Positions 44,432 through 55,855 of a stretch of 64,000 nucleotides of DNA are shown here, piece by piece (position 1 is the stretch's first letter; each line of letters begins with the position of its first letter). Made by a program: the position numbers and the translations under genes. Under the pieces are notes generated by a model, which saw only the letters and a program-made list of their open reading frames with translations, ran no database searches and was not told the origin of the DNA. Source of the stretch: Adenanthera pavonina (taxonomy: Eukaryota > Streptophyta > Magnoliopsida > Fabales > Fabaceae); the NCBI GenBank assembly GCA_026686845.1, contig JAIVEN010000008.1, forward strand, positions 32,182,501-32,246,500, given 5' to 3'.

Positions 44432-46890
44432 TGTAACATCCTGCCTCCAAACACTTCCAAATTTGACCAAAATCTTCAAAAACCAACCAAACGCAACCCA
44501 AACATCTCAAAACAACTTCCCGAAACTTCATAACAGGAGAAACAAACCAAACAATATCAAAAACTAGGCTGGGGCCGCAACCGCTATAGTACCGCCATAG
44601 CTCTAGACCTCCCCTATCTCACCACACTACTGGACTTCATGGCGCCGCGGCGCCCCCTACTAGTTTTCTACATCAACAAACTTCAACCATTAGGGCGAAC
44701 TTCCGATGCACATAACTTTATGCTCCGACCTCCGATTGACTTGATTTCAACTCCTATAAGTCAATCTAGTCCCAATCTATCCATAGACACTACTTTAACC
44801 TCAATCCAACTGCGTAAAGAGATTCTAGACCCATAACATTTTTTTGGCCACTTATTGACCAAAACTCACCACTAACAACCTCCAATTGCCACCAAAGGCA
44901 AATGATCACTCAAAGACCATTCATACAGGTCCAAAACCCCTGAACCAACTTGTCCAAAGAGGTTTCACCTCAAAGGAATCACTCCTTTGAGACTTGACCC
45001 CCTTAAACCCCAACATGACAAAATAGGCTATAGGCCCTAAAACACACCAACGAAGCCTAAATCCACTCTGGGCTCACAAACACCATCATACTAACTTCCC
45101 AACATCCAAAACTATGTAACCACCACAATACAACATACATATCACATACAACATAATTCCACATACATAACCATGCATACATCTATCCATAACAATTCAT
45201 CCATTACAAAACATTCTATCCTACTTGGCACAAGATACATTATCCAAATTACATATAAACTACATAGACCTAGTATTCTCAAGTCCGATGCTACCCCCTT
45301 GGCTTCTCAGGACTAGTGCCAGAATCATCACCTAAAAGATTAGTCATGGGAGAGGAATGGAAGACAATGTCTCAGAAATCGGGAACAACTACACACACAT
45401 ATATATACACATATATCTCATGCAATCCATGAATGCAATGTGAAATGAATGGAATGCATGTCTTCCTTGCACATAGCTAGAACCACAGGTTATCGTCATA
45501 ACAGGGCATTTCATGTAGGTAATTCTCTTCCAATAGTCGGTGAAGACTGATTCCGGGATATCACCAAGCTCACCTTATATTAATGCAACCCGGCCAAAAG
45601 TTATACTAGTACTCGGACTGTGGCTCTCCTTCCCCTAGACCACCTCGAATTGGTGGTGATTTAGAGAAGGTGCAGTCCACTGTCGCTTAGCTCCCTTGGT
45701 CATAGGGGAGGATTTAGCGAGAGGGATCTTATCCTTATCCTCCCTAATCATATCTCATATCATCATATATCATATCATATCGTCATCACCACCTAATCCA
45801 CCATATATCACAATCTCACAATGCCATGTGGTGATGCTCATATCATCATATAATCATCATCATCATATGTTATAATGTCATGCATGCATCATGTCATGTC
45901 ACATCAACATCATCATCTCTAATCATCATCATAATCATCAACTAGCTGTGTGCATACCACGATATATAGAAAACAGTACACACAAACATATCTATATCGT
46001 GGTATGAAAGAAATATGCTTATATATACAAGTATACGTAACATCATACAATACAAACAAACACTTGGTTACCTTAAGTATCCATATCACACATGCGGATT
46101 CCACGAACTTCTCGAGTTGTCCAACATGCTTGAACCCCTCTTGGTTAACCAAACAACTTTAACAATATTACAATTCCTTAATTAACCACATATACCAGTA
46201 AACCAAACATCACAATTCAACCAATTTAACTCAAGGTTCCAACACCATATTCATGTATCAATAAGCTCTTAAGGACCATTCAAACACTACTCAACCACAT
46301 ACACTTTGGATTCCCAAGAGCCCTAACCGAAAACAACCTAAGGTTAAGCTCAAATCATGCATAAATCCTTCAAAACTCACATCCAAGCAACAAGAACACC
46401 AAAACACGCTTCCTTAACACCATATCATCCATTTCAATCGGTGGATTCCGCCCCAAATCGGAAATCCCAACTCATAACCAAAAAACCCCAGATTTAAACC
46501 AAAAAAAATAGAGAGGGAGGAGTAGGGATCACTTACCAGCGTGAATCTAAGCTTCTAAGGTCCGAAAATCACTCCCAATGGCAGAAAAACTTGAACTCTA
46601 ACACAGCTCCTTCGTTTTTCTCCATTACTCCCCTTCGTTTCTTTCTTTCTGTTCGTCCGAAATGTTTCTAATTTAAACCAGAAACCCTAGTCTCGTCGTG
46701 GCCTCAAATAAGTCTGCTGCGGCTCCACCGTGTTTCACCTAAAACAATGCCACTGGACTTGCTCTCGCCGCGGTGGCCCTGCTTCTCGCCATTGCGGGGA
46801 ATTCTTTTAGACTCCACTTGAACCTTCCTTTATCCTGTTTTCCTCCGGTTTTGTACACAATGCCAAAACAATGTCATGAGGGGTGTTACA
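44432..46890 (-). mobile_element. Ty3/gypsy solo LTR (copy B), TSD AAAGA
   Basis: It begins TGTAACATCCTGCC and ends GAGGGGTGTTACA, 2459 bp, and is flanked by a perfect 5 bp duplication AAAGA (44427-44431 and 46891-46895). It is reversed relative to the element at 48.0-55.4 kb but of the same LTR family: it shares CCTCCGATTGACTTGATT, CCAATTGCCACCAAAGGCAA and the TATCGTGGTATG block. No internal sequence remains, so LTR-LTR recombination is inferred. It interrupts a frame that resumes at 46896 as a gypsy pol tail. Confidence 0.9.
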
Positions 46891-46895
46891 AAAGA

Positions 46896-47029
46896 CAGTT
46901 AATCTATTACAAGGCATAGGAGACATAATGATGAGATTCAAAGCTAAGACAATTAAAGAGGCCTTGAATGGTTTGATTTACAAGCAACTTGAGATGGAAC
47001 ATTTGCGCTTAAGTGAATTTGAAGCCTAA
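46896..47029 (+). pseudogene. C-terminal tail of another gypsy polyprotein
   Basis: A frame of about 45 codons reads MMRFKAKTIKEALNGLI before a TAA at 47027. This resembles the LTRSRAKKIQEALNGL-type tail that ends many plant gypsy polyproteins. Upstream text (about 44395-44431) appears to continue the frame across the solo LTR. The rest of this element is not in the window. Lineage not determined. Confidence 0.5.
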
Positions 47030-47575
47030 GAGCTCAAGAATGATGTGATTATGTTCTCATGTATAAAAGTTTCAAATTCAAGCCAAAATCAAGCCCAATA
47101 TGAAGAACTCACTTAAAGAGCATGTGACTTAGAGATTATGGTCTTAATTATTGTTAATTTCATTTTTATTAATTATGGGTTGAACTGTGTTGATTAATAA
47201 AACGCAATTAGTTAGTTAATAGTCTTTTTGATAGCCTACCTTGTACATAAGGATGACATATGTTAAACCATGGGCCGATTTTCCCCATTTTCTCTCATTA
47301 ATATGGTGTGACAATGTGATTTCATTAATTTGGTGTCATGTTTATTAGGGTTTAGGTATTATTTTTATTATTTTCTTCTGAATTTTCATTATTTATTTTT
47401 GGGTCTTTCTTTTACTAGTTTCCTAGATTCATTAAAAGTGTTATTTGAGTCCAAAGTCTCTTAATTCCATTAGGATTACTTAAGTCCAAATTAGTTAGAT
47501 TTCATAGACTCATTAGATTAGATTTTTCCTTGTCTATTTAAAACTCTCTATTGTGTATGCTTTTGATAGATTTTG
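47030..47575 (+). other. 3' untranslated region and LTR start of the gypsy tail element
   Basis: AT-rich, without a gene. A CTATTTAAAACTC TATA-like box near 47538 suggests LTR sequence. The LTR left border was not found. Confidence 0.35.
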
Positions 47576-48009
47576 ATGAATAAAGTTTTAGACTTTTGTA
47601 AGTTTCTCTTGCATTCTTTAAGTGCTAAAATGATACCATGACTTATCAAGTATCGGTCAATCATTGTGAAGTTACTAGAACTAAGGTTCAAGAGACCGAT
47701 TCCCTTGGATTCTATTCTATCTAGACCAACATCTTTGTTTTATTTCTAATTCATTTTCCTTGTTATGTTCACCATTTGTGCATTTTTCGTCATTCTTCTT
47801 TGCTGTCCAGTTTGTAGCATCTCTTGTTTACAATGTTCTGAGTGTCTAATATATCAAAGTGGGTTCTTTAGATCAGTTCCACAAGGATTCACTTATCAAG
47901 CTATGTCAAGATGAAGATAATCATGGTAGTTTGAATTCCAAAATGCAAATCTCTTGCTATAATAAGTTCATGCCATGTGTTTAAGCAACTATCAAAGATG
48001 ATGTGCAGT
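47576..48009 (+). repeat. LTR-like segment, inverted copy at 61.5-62.0 kb
   Basis: ATGAATAAAGTTTTAGACTTTTG, TTGCTGTCCAGTTTG, TCTTGACATAG-type and ACTATCAAAGATGAT blocks match the reverse complement of 61545-61980. The AATAAAG signal followed by about 400 bp fits the R-U5 part of an LTR. It ends abruptly at 48009, where a different LTR begins. Confidence 0.65.
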
Positions 48010-48682
48010 GGTTGGTTATGTTTATGATATGAGTATTTCGTGGTGTTATGAGAGTGTTGGATGTTGGGAAGTCGGTATGGTAGTATTTGTGAGCCTAGAG
48101 TGGTTTGGGCCTAGTTGTTGTGTTTTAGGGCTTGTAGCCCATCTGTCAAGAGGGTCAAAACTCATGGGAGTGGTTCCTTTGAGGTGAAACCTCTTTGGAC
48201 ATGTTAGTTTGGGGGTTTTGGACCTGTATGAATGGTCTCTAAGTGACCAGTTATCTTTGGTGACAATTGGAAGTGGTTAGTAATAAGTTTTGGTTAATAA
48301 GTGGCCAAAATGGTGGTCCAGAATCTCCATACGGAGTTGGTTTGAGGAAAGAAGGATGTCTATGGATAGATTGGGACTAGATTGACTTGTAGGAGTTGGA
48401 ATCAAATCAATCGGAGGTCGGAGTATAAAGTTATGCACATCGGAAGTTCGCCCGGAGTATGAAAGTTACTGATATCCCATATCAGCATGGGGCGTCGTGG
48501 CTCCAGTGTACAGGCTGCGGTGCCAATGTTGACAAAAGGGGGGGAAAACAAAGCAGGCCGGAGCCACGGTGATACTGTAGCAGCCGCGGCCCCATCCCAG
48601 TTTTTGGCTTTTTTGGGTTGTGTTTAGTTAGATATTGATGTATTCGGTTATTTCTGGAGATATAAAAAGATAGGATGTTACA
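48010..48682 (+). repeat. 5' LTR of gypsy element, truncated
   Basis: It matches the last 704 bases of the 3' LTR (54713-55416), starting GGTTGGTTATG and ending AGGATGTTACA. The equivalent of 53516-54712 is missing. Confidence 0.85.
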
Positions 48683-48685
48683 TTT

Positions 48686-48697
48686 TGATATCAGAGC
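48686..48697 (+). promoter_or_regulatory. Primer binding site, tRNA-iMet type, one mismatch
   Basis: TGATATCAGAGC lies three bases after the LTR end; the standard site is TGGTATCAGAGC. The G-to-A difference fits the transition-type decay seen in the rest of this element. Confidence 0.8.
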
Positions 48698-48827
48698 AAT
48701 GGTTTTGGGCCATTGTTTCTGTTTGAAATACTACTTGGCACAATTGTAAATACATAGACTATATTCCCACTGTAATACTAGTCCAGAACCATATAATCGA
48801 ATGTGTTGTGGTTTGTGTGTAGGAAGA

Positions 48828-49913
48828 ATGTCTCATAGAGGAAAAGGAAGACAGAGTAACAGTGATTTCATGAGACAAATGCAAGAAATGTTGGCTAGCA
48901 TCAATAACCAAGTAAATACCCAGGGGGAAGTGTTGAATAGGCTGCAAGAGCGAATGGATAGACAAGAACAGGGTAAAATGAGTAAAGAGGCCGGTATATA
49001 TGTGGATTTGAATGCAGGAGAGAATGAAAATGCGGTAGAGCCTGAGAGAGCCCCTAGGGTTGAAAGAAGGGGTATCTCTTCACAATTAAAGGACTTTCGA
49101 AAGTTTGATCCCTCGACTTTTGAAGGTACTATGGATGTGTCCCAGGCGAAAAATTGGATAGAACAATTGGAGAATATCTTTAGTGTAATAGATTGCACCT
49201 CAGAGCAAAGGGTGCAACTAGTGGCCTTTAAGCTTGAGAAGAAGGCCAAGCATTGGTGGAGAAGTATTGTTCCAAATGTTGAAGCAATGAATCCTCCGAT
49301 GACCTGGGAACAGTTTAAGGAACGGTTCTTTGCACATTATCTCCTCTAACCTTAATGATGCAGAAGGAGGCTGAGTTCCTAGCTTTTCAGCAAGGGAATT
49401 TGTCAGCGAATGAGTACATTGATCAATTTTTGGACCTAGCCAAGTATTCCACTTATCTGAATAATTATTCTGATGGTAGGTGGATGGCTCAAAGGTTGTT
49501 TAAGGGAGCCCATCCAGAGATCAAGGAATGGCTGTCAGCAGTAGAGTTTGTGTCCTTTGAGGACTTGTGTACAAAGATACGCGATCTCTATAAACGAATG
49601 AAAGAGGCCAAGGAGTATAGAAAGAATTTCATGATTCGGGCCTTTTCTCACCCCGAGGTACCGGCAGAATCAGTAAAGGCAGTGGTTCAGGAAGTTGTAG
49701 TAGTGGTGGCAGCACAGGTTCTAGTGGAGGAAGAGGTCGTCATAATCGAGGCCGCCAGGGTGGAGGAAGAGGCAGGTTTGATGAGATCAGTCCAATAGAG
49801 GTCGATTTGGTAGAGGACCCTTTTATCAAGGTGGCTTTGAACCGGGAAGTTCTAGTCACAGTGAGCAGGCAGGAAAGGACTCCACTCCATCTCAATATGG
49901 TTCAGGTAGTGCA
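48828..49913 (+). pseudogene. gypsy gag, frameshifted
   Basis: Gag forms the particle. I chose the ATG at 48828 (MSHRGKGRQS) over the ATG at 48801 because it matches family starts. A heptad-like segment (DFMRQMQEMLASINNQVN) is followed by the capsid block LKDFRKFDPSTFEG, AKNWIEQLENIF and KAKHWWRSI (Retrotrans_gag). The frame breaks near 49342 (one base lost after FFAHYL), continues 49355-49660 (MMQKEAEFLAFQQGNLS), breaks near 49670 and shows a Gly/Arg/Ser-rich stretch (GGRGRHNRGRQGGGRGRF). It breaks again near 49787 before joining the zinc-knuckle frame. Confidence 0.9.
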
Positions 49914-50516
49914 TTGAATCTGTGCACAAAGTGCGTGTTTAGCCATGGTGATTGTCCGTGCTTGATTTGTTATAATTGTAGAAGAACGGGTCATATGTCG
50001 CGGAATTGTTGGGATCCAAGGCGTGATGATGTGACACAGAGGCCCATAATGCCAGGACGAGTTTTTGCTATCACTCGACAGGAAGCGGATGCAGCACCTA
50101 ACTTGATTAGAGGTAAACTTAAACTCAATGGTTACTCTATTCATGCTTTGTTTGATTCAAGTGCATCTCATTCCTTTATTTCTTTTGATTGTGCTCGGAG
50201 ATTGGGTATTGTGGCAATGGAGTTGCCTTTTGAGTTGTTAGTATCAATGCCCACGGGAGTTTCAGTAAGGACAGCTCAAGCTTGTTTAAACTGTGTGGTT
50301 CGTTTTGAACACCAAAGCACTACCCTGGATCTAATATGTTTGTCGTTGCAAGAGATTGATGTAATAATTGGGATGGATTGATTGGAGGCAAATAATGCCA
50401 TTCTTGACTGTGCTCGAAAGATTGTGTGTTTGCCTATGAATATCCTTAGTGTTAAAGGGGATAAGAATGTTTGTTTGTCCTTTGCCCAAGCTGACAGGTA
50501 TCTAAAGAAAAATTGC
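49914..50516 (+). pseudogene. gypsy zinc knuckle and aspartic protease
   Basis: The frame starts in the linker and holds the CCHC knuckle CYNCRRTGHMSRNC (residues about 19-32). The retroviral-type aspartic protease follows, with ALFDSSASHSFIS at the active site and VIIGMD as its second hydrophobic block. The family active site is D-S/T-G-A; here the Gly is Ser, which would disable it. A TGA at 50379-50381 replaces the Trp of GMDWL. The frame then continues LEANNAILDC up to a TAA at 50517-50519, which reads as a decayed Gln. It normally cleaves the polyprotein. Confidence 0.9.
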
Positions 50517-50519
50517 TAA

Positions 50520-51982
50520 GGGTTTTTGGTTTTCTTCTCTGTGAATATGGATATGAAAGGTGGTGTCGAAAGATACCCAGTTGTGAAAGAATTCCCAGCT
50601 GAGTTTCTAGAGGAGATCACTGGTTTGCCGCCATTGCGAGAACTGGAGTTTTCCATCAATTTAGTACCCGGTACAACTCCTATTTCGAAGGCTCCATATT
50701 GAATGGCCCCATCGAAATTAAAGGAATTAAAGAAGCAAATTGAGGATTTGTTGAAAAAGGTTTCATTAGACCTAGTACCTCGCCTAAGGGAGCTCCAGTG
50801 TTGTTTATTAAGAAGAAAGATGGTAGCCTCAGATTGTGCATTGACTACAGGCAACTGAACCGAGTGACTATCAAGAACAAATATCCTTTGCCGGGAATTG
50901 AAGACTTGATTGATCAGTTGGCTGGTGCCTCCATATTTTCTAAAATCGATTTGAGGTCAGGATACCATCAATTACGAGTGCGTGCTGAAGATGTGCCCAA
51001 AACGGCATTTCAAACTCGATATGGTCATTATGAGTTTCTGGTGATGCCATTCGGGTTGACTAATGCCCCGGCAATCTTCATGGATTATATGAACAGAGTG
51101 TTTCGGCCATATCTAGATAAATTTGTGGTAGCATTTATGGATGATATTCTGATCTACTCCAAGAGTGAGGAAGAGCATGCACTTCATCTTCAGATTGTGT
51201 TGCAGGTATTGCGAGATCACCAACTATATGCTAAGCTCAGTAAGTGTGAGTTTGGGCTACGAGAGGTAAAATTTCTGGGTCACATGATTTCTGCAGAAGG
51301 AGTGGCAGTAGACCCAAGTAAAGTTGAAGCGGTGTTGAATTGGGAGAGACCACAATCGGTGACTGAAATTTGGAGTTTTCTGGGTTTGGTCGGGTATTAC
51401 CGAAGGTTCATTAAGGGATTCTCTCAGCTTGTTATGCCATTAACTAGACTCACTTGTAAGGATCGATCTTTCATTTGGGATGACAGGTGTGAGAGAGCAT
51501 TCCAAGAGCTAAAGGTTTGTCTAATGTCTACCCCAGTGCTCATTATCCCTAACCCATTAGAGTCGTTCACAGTTTACACGGACGCCTCTAAGAAGGGTTT
51601 AGGGTGTGTTTTGATGCAGCAAGGAAGAGTTGTGGCGTATGCTTCAAGGCAGTTGAGGCCTCATAAGGAAAACTATCCTACTCATGACCTTGAGCTAACG
51701 GCTGTAGTGTTTGCCTTGAAATTGTGGAGGCATTATCTCTATGGCGCTCAGTTTGAGGTATTCAGTGATTACAAAAGTTTAAAGTATTTGTTTGAGCAGA
51801 AAGAGCTGAATATGAGGCAAAGGCGTTGGGTTGAGTTCCTTGTGGACTATGAGTTTGCTTTGAAATATCATCCTGGGAAAGCCAATGTTGTGGCAGATGC
51901 ATTGAGTAGAAAATCAGTACATATGGCCATGATGATGATAAGGGAACAACAGTTGTTTGAAAGCTTGAGAGATATGAAATAA
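50520..51982 (+). pseudogene. gypsy reverse transcriptase and RNase H
   Basis: The lead-in (50520-50699) reads VERYPVVKEFPAEF up to a TGA (50700-50702) replacing Arg of APYRMAP, then a one-base loss near 50757 restores the main frame. RT blocks follow: LFIKKKDGSLRLCIDYRQLN, FSKIDLRSGYHQLR, TAFQTRYGHYEFLVMPFGLT, the catalytic FMDDILIYS, HALHLQIVLQVL and KFLGHMIS. RNase H follows with FTVYTDASKKGLGCVL, DLELTAVVFALK, VFSDYKSLKYLF and DALSRK. The open frame 50798-51982 (394 codons) is the longest in the window. It ends at a TAA that probably replaces Gln. F-M-D-D is an accepted variant of the catalytic motif. Confidence 0.95.
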
Positions 51983-53464
51983 TCTATTAATGTTCATCCT
52001 AGAGTATTAGTAATGAGTTCCCTCAGTATATCAAGCGATTTGTTGAAGAACATTCGCTATGCTCAGTTGGAGGATGAATATCTTTTAGGCGTTCGAGAAC
52101 AGATTGAAATGGCAGAGACCCAAGACTTTGATATTTTGGAAGATGATATCATCAGGTAACATGGTCGGATTTATGTGCCTAATGTTGCGAGTTTGCGAGA
52201 AATTGTTTTGGAAGAAGCTCATAAGAGCAAGTACACTATTCACCCAGGTACCACCAAGATGTATCAAGATTTAAAGCATGGTTATTGTTGGCCAAGAATG
52301 AAAAAGGACATCGCAGAGTATGTCGCAAGATGTCTGATTTGTCAAAGGGTCAAGATTGAGCACCAATTGCTTGCAAGTACGTTGCAACCCTTGGAGATTC
52401 CAGAGTGGAAATGGGATAGCGTTTCCATGGATTTTGTGATGGGATTACCGAGGACCTCTTCAGGACACAATGGAATATGGGTCATTGTGGATAGGTTGAC
52501 AAAGTCGGCCCATTTTCTTCTAATTCAGGAAACAATTTCAATGGAGAAGTTAGCCCAGTTGTACGGGAAGGAAATTGTAAGGCTACATGGAATCCCGATA
52601 AATATTGTGTCAGATAGAGATCCCAGATTCACATCCAGGTTTTGGAAATCTCTTCAGAAGGTCATAGGTACGAAATTGAGTTTCAGTACTGCTTATCACC
52701 CTCAATCTGATGGGCAAACTGAAAAGACTATTCAGACTCTAGAGGACATGCTTCAGGCGTGTGTTCTAGAGAACAAAGGCAATTGAGATTAGTTTCTGCC
52801 ATTGGTTGAATTTGCCTACAACAACAGTTTCCACTCGAGTTTGCAGATTGCTCCATATGAAGCATTGTATGGTACAAAATGTAGATCACCGTTGTGCTGG
52901 GTTGAACTCGGTGAAAGGAGTCTTTTAGGCCCAAATATTGTTGATTAAACCTCTCGGCAAATAAAAAGTATTCATCAGAAGCTTCTTACTGCTCAAAGTC
53001 GGCAAAAAAGTTATGCGGACAGGAGGAGGAGACCATTGGAATTTGATGCTGGAGATCATGTGTTTTTGAAGGTCACTCCTACGATTGGTGTTGGAAGGTC
53101 GATTCAAGTGAAGAAGCTCAGTCCACGGTATATGGGTCCATATTAGATTATGGAACGATTTGGGCCAGTAGCGTATTGAGTGGCACTACCACCTAATCTT
53201 GCTGGATTGCATGATGTTTTCCACGTGTCTCAGCTCAAGAAGTATCATCCAGATCCGTCTCATGTGATTGATGATGAGGTAATTCAAGTACGAGAGGATC
53301 TGACTTTTGAGGTCATGCCGCTACAAATTTTAGATGTTAAAGAAAAGCGATTGAGAAATAAGACCATAAAGTTGATAAAAGTCTTATGGAGCGGTTTGAC
53401 ATCAAATGACGTCACGTGAGAGATAGAAGAATCCATACGAAGGAAATACCCTAAGATTTTTTAG
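51983..53464 (+). pseudogene. gypsy integrase with chromodomain-like C-terminus
   Basis: Same frame as the RT. The HHCC zinc domain lies at 52230-52360 (HPGTTKMYQDL, then CLICQRVK). The catalytic core reads MDFVMGLP (first Asp), VSDRDPRFTSRFW (second Asp) and YHPQSDGQTEKTIQTLEDML (Glu). The C-terminus reads LPPNLAGLHDVFHVSQLKKY and PLQILDVKEKRLRNKTIKLI up to RRKYPKIF at the final TAG (53462-53464), the usual end of chromovirus polyproteins. In-frame stops lie at 52157, 52784, 52790, 52946, 53144, 53177 and 53417. Six of these sit where the family has Trp, Gln or Arg. Confidence 0.93.
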
Positions 53465-53502
53465 TAAGGTAAAAGTTGAAATTTTGAGGACGAAATTTTT
53501 AT

Positions 53503-53515
53503 AAAGAGGGGAGAG
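53503..53515 (+). promoter_or_regulatory. Polypurine tract of gypsy element
   Basis: AAAGAGGGGAGAG lies directly before the 3' LTR start TGTAACGCCCC. Confidence 0.8.
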
Positions 53516-55416
53516 TGTAACGCCCCTCATGATATCTTTATTGGTTTATGTTCAGGATAGGAGGAAACAGGACGGAGTTAGATTCAAGAGAAGCCAGAAA
53601 AGGCTTCAAGCCGTGGCGAGAGGCCATCCAGTAATGACGTTGGGTAAATTTATGGTGGAGCCGCGGCAAGACATGTGAGGCTGCAGTGAGAGTCGGGATT
53701 TTCGTTTAAATCCAGATCATTTCGGACGCTCGGAAGGAAAGAGAAAAGAAAGAAAATGAAGGGAGATCACAAGAGCTCAGCTAGGGTTCGATTTTTCTGG
53801 CATCCAGGAGTGATTTTCAAACCAAGGGAGCTTGGATTTAAGTTGGTTGTTTGGTTAATCAGGAGGGGTTCAAGCATGTTGGTGTTCAAGAAAGCGTGTG
53901 GAACTTGCGTGAGTGTGGTATTGACAACCTGAGGTAACCGGGTGTTTGTTTATGTGGTATTGTATAGTGGTATATATATATATATATGCATGTCTCTTTC
54001 ATAACACGATATTAATGTGTTTGTGTGTATTGTTTTTATATATCGTGGTATGTGTAGAGTTAGATGATGATGATGATTGTGATGATGATACATGTGATGT
54101 TGACATTGATAGGATGTGAAACGGTGCATACATGATGATATGACATGATGATGGTTATATGATGATACATTAGCATCACCACATGATATTGTGAGATTGT
54201 GTTATATGATGGATGGAGTGGTGATGTTATGATGATATAAATAAATGATGTATGATGATATATGTATTTGTTAGGGAGGATAAGGATGGGAGATGTGTGT
54301 ATGTATATGTGTTAGGAAGGATAAGGGTGGATTATATTTGTTAGGGAGAATAAGGGTGGATTGTATATGTTAGGGAGGATAAGGATGGGAGTCCCTATGA
54401 GGACGACATGCATACCATTCATTTTACATTGCATTCGTGTGTTACATGATTTATAGGTGTATATATATATGTTTATATGTTATTGATCCCGGTTACTGAG
54501 ATATTGTCTCACCCCACCCTCTCCAATGACTAACCATTTCAGGTGAAGGTTCTGACACCAGTTCTGAGAAGCCCTGAGAGTAGCTGTGTACGTGGGAATA
54601 GCCTATGTAGTTTTTATTTTTGACAATGTATTATGTCCCAAGTATGATAGAAGGTTTTGTATTAAGTGTATGGTATGGTAAAACAGTTGTGATTATATAT
54701 ATTGTGATGTATGGTTGGTTGTGTTTATGATATGTGTATTTCGTGGTGTTTTGAGAGTGTTGATGTTGGGAAGTCAGTATGGTAGTATTTGTGAGCCCAG
54801 AGTAGTTTGGGCCTGGTTGTTATATTTTAGGGCCTGTAGTCCGTCTAGTCATATTGGAGTTCAAGGGGGTCAAAACTTAGGGGAGTGGTTCCTTTGAGGT
54901 GAAACCTCTTTGGACATGTTGGTTGGGGGGTTTTGGACCTGTATGAATGGTCTCTGAGTGACCAGTTGTCTTTGGTGACAATTGGAAGTGGTTAGTGATG
55001 AGTTTTGGTTAATAAGTGGTCAAAACGGTGTTAAGGGTCTAAAATCTCCATACAGAGTTGGTTTAAGGAAAAAAGGGTGTCTATGGATAGATTGGGACTA
55101 GATTGACTTGTAGGAGTTGGAATCAAGTCAATTGAAGGTCAGAGTATAAAGTTATGCGCGTCGGAAATTCACCTCGGAGTGTGAAAGTTGTTGATATCCC
55201 ATATCAGCATGGGGCGCCGTGGCTCTAGTGTCCAGGCCGCGGCGCCAGTGTTGACAGAAGTGGGGCGGGGGGGGGGGAGAAACAGAGCAGGCCGGAGCCG
55301 TGGCGGTACTGTAACGGCCATGGCCCCAACCCAGTTTTTGGCATTTTTTAATTGTGTTTAATTGGATATTGATGTATTCAGTTATATCTGAAGGTGTAAA
55401 AAGGTATAATGTTACA
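53516..55416 (+). repeat. 3' LTR of gypsy element (copy D, 1901 bp)
   Basis: It begins TGTAACGCCCCTCATG and ends ATAATGTTACA. It contains GATGATGAT-rich tracts (54064-54250), a repeated GGGAGGATAAGG block (54275-54385) and a G run (55263-55279). It is about 550 bp shorter than copies A and B, so it carries internal deletions relative to them. Confidence 0.9.
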
Positions 55417-55584
55417 TATGGTGCAAGAAATAAGAAAAGAGAGGGAAATTGTCTTTTAAAACAAAAACCAATTTAAAAGGACTAAATACTTGGGAAACCT
55501 TTTAAAAATACTTCTTAGGGTCATAAATATAAGGCTCCATTATTTATCTCACATAAATTAATAAGAAGTAATTAAAGTTACTTA
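55417..55584. other. Non-coding DNA
   Basis: Nothing recognisable is seen. Confidence 0.5.
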
Positions 55585-55855
55585 CTACATTTCATTTAAT
55601 TTGTCATTTTATAAAATTTTAAATGTTCCAATTTATTTATTATTTTACAATACAAATGGAGTATTAATTATTTTTTACTATTTTATCTTTCATCAAAAGT
55701 TATAATAGACAGAGTATAAGTAATTTTTTAGTATTTAATTTAAAAATATTTTAGTAAAATATTATTAAATTTTACTATAATTTATATTATTTAATGATTT
55801 ATTATTTTATGTAAAAATTCTTAAGACGGCAGATAAAATGGGAAGGCGGAAGTAG
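55585..55855. mobile_element. MITE, Stowaway or Tourist type
   Basis: It starts CTACATTTCATTTAATTTG and ends AAGGCGGAAGTAG, imperfect inverted ends. It is flanked by TTA on both sides, which fits a TA or a TTA duplication. Confidence 0.55.

Larger units (their letters stand above)
48010..55416 (+). mobile_element. Del/Tekay-like Ty3/gypsy retrotransposon, decayed
   Basis: The element has a truncated 5' LTR (48010-48682), primer site, gag, protease, reverse transcriptase, RNase H, integrase with a chromodomain-like end, polypurine tract and a full 3' LTR (53516-55416). The RT-before-integrase order is diagnostic for Ty3/gypsy; LTR length and C-terminal text suggest the Del/Tekay group of chromoviruses. 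At least four frameshifts and about a dozen in-frame stops make it inactive. The first part of the 5' LTR is missing and the left flank is another LTR fragment, so no target duplication can be read. Confidence 0.9.

Noticed and set aside
49679..49798. Val/Glu-rich protein segment at the end of the second gag frame
   Set aside because: This is out-of-frame reading of the Gly/Arg/Ser-rich gag linker after a frameshift near 49670.
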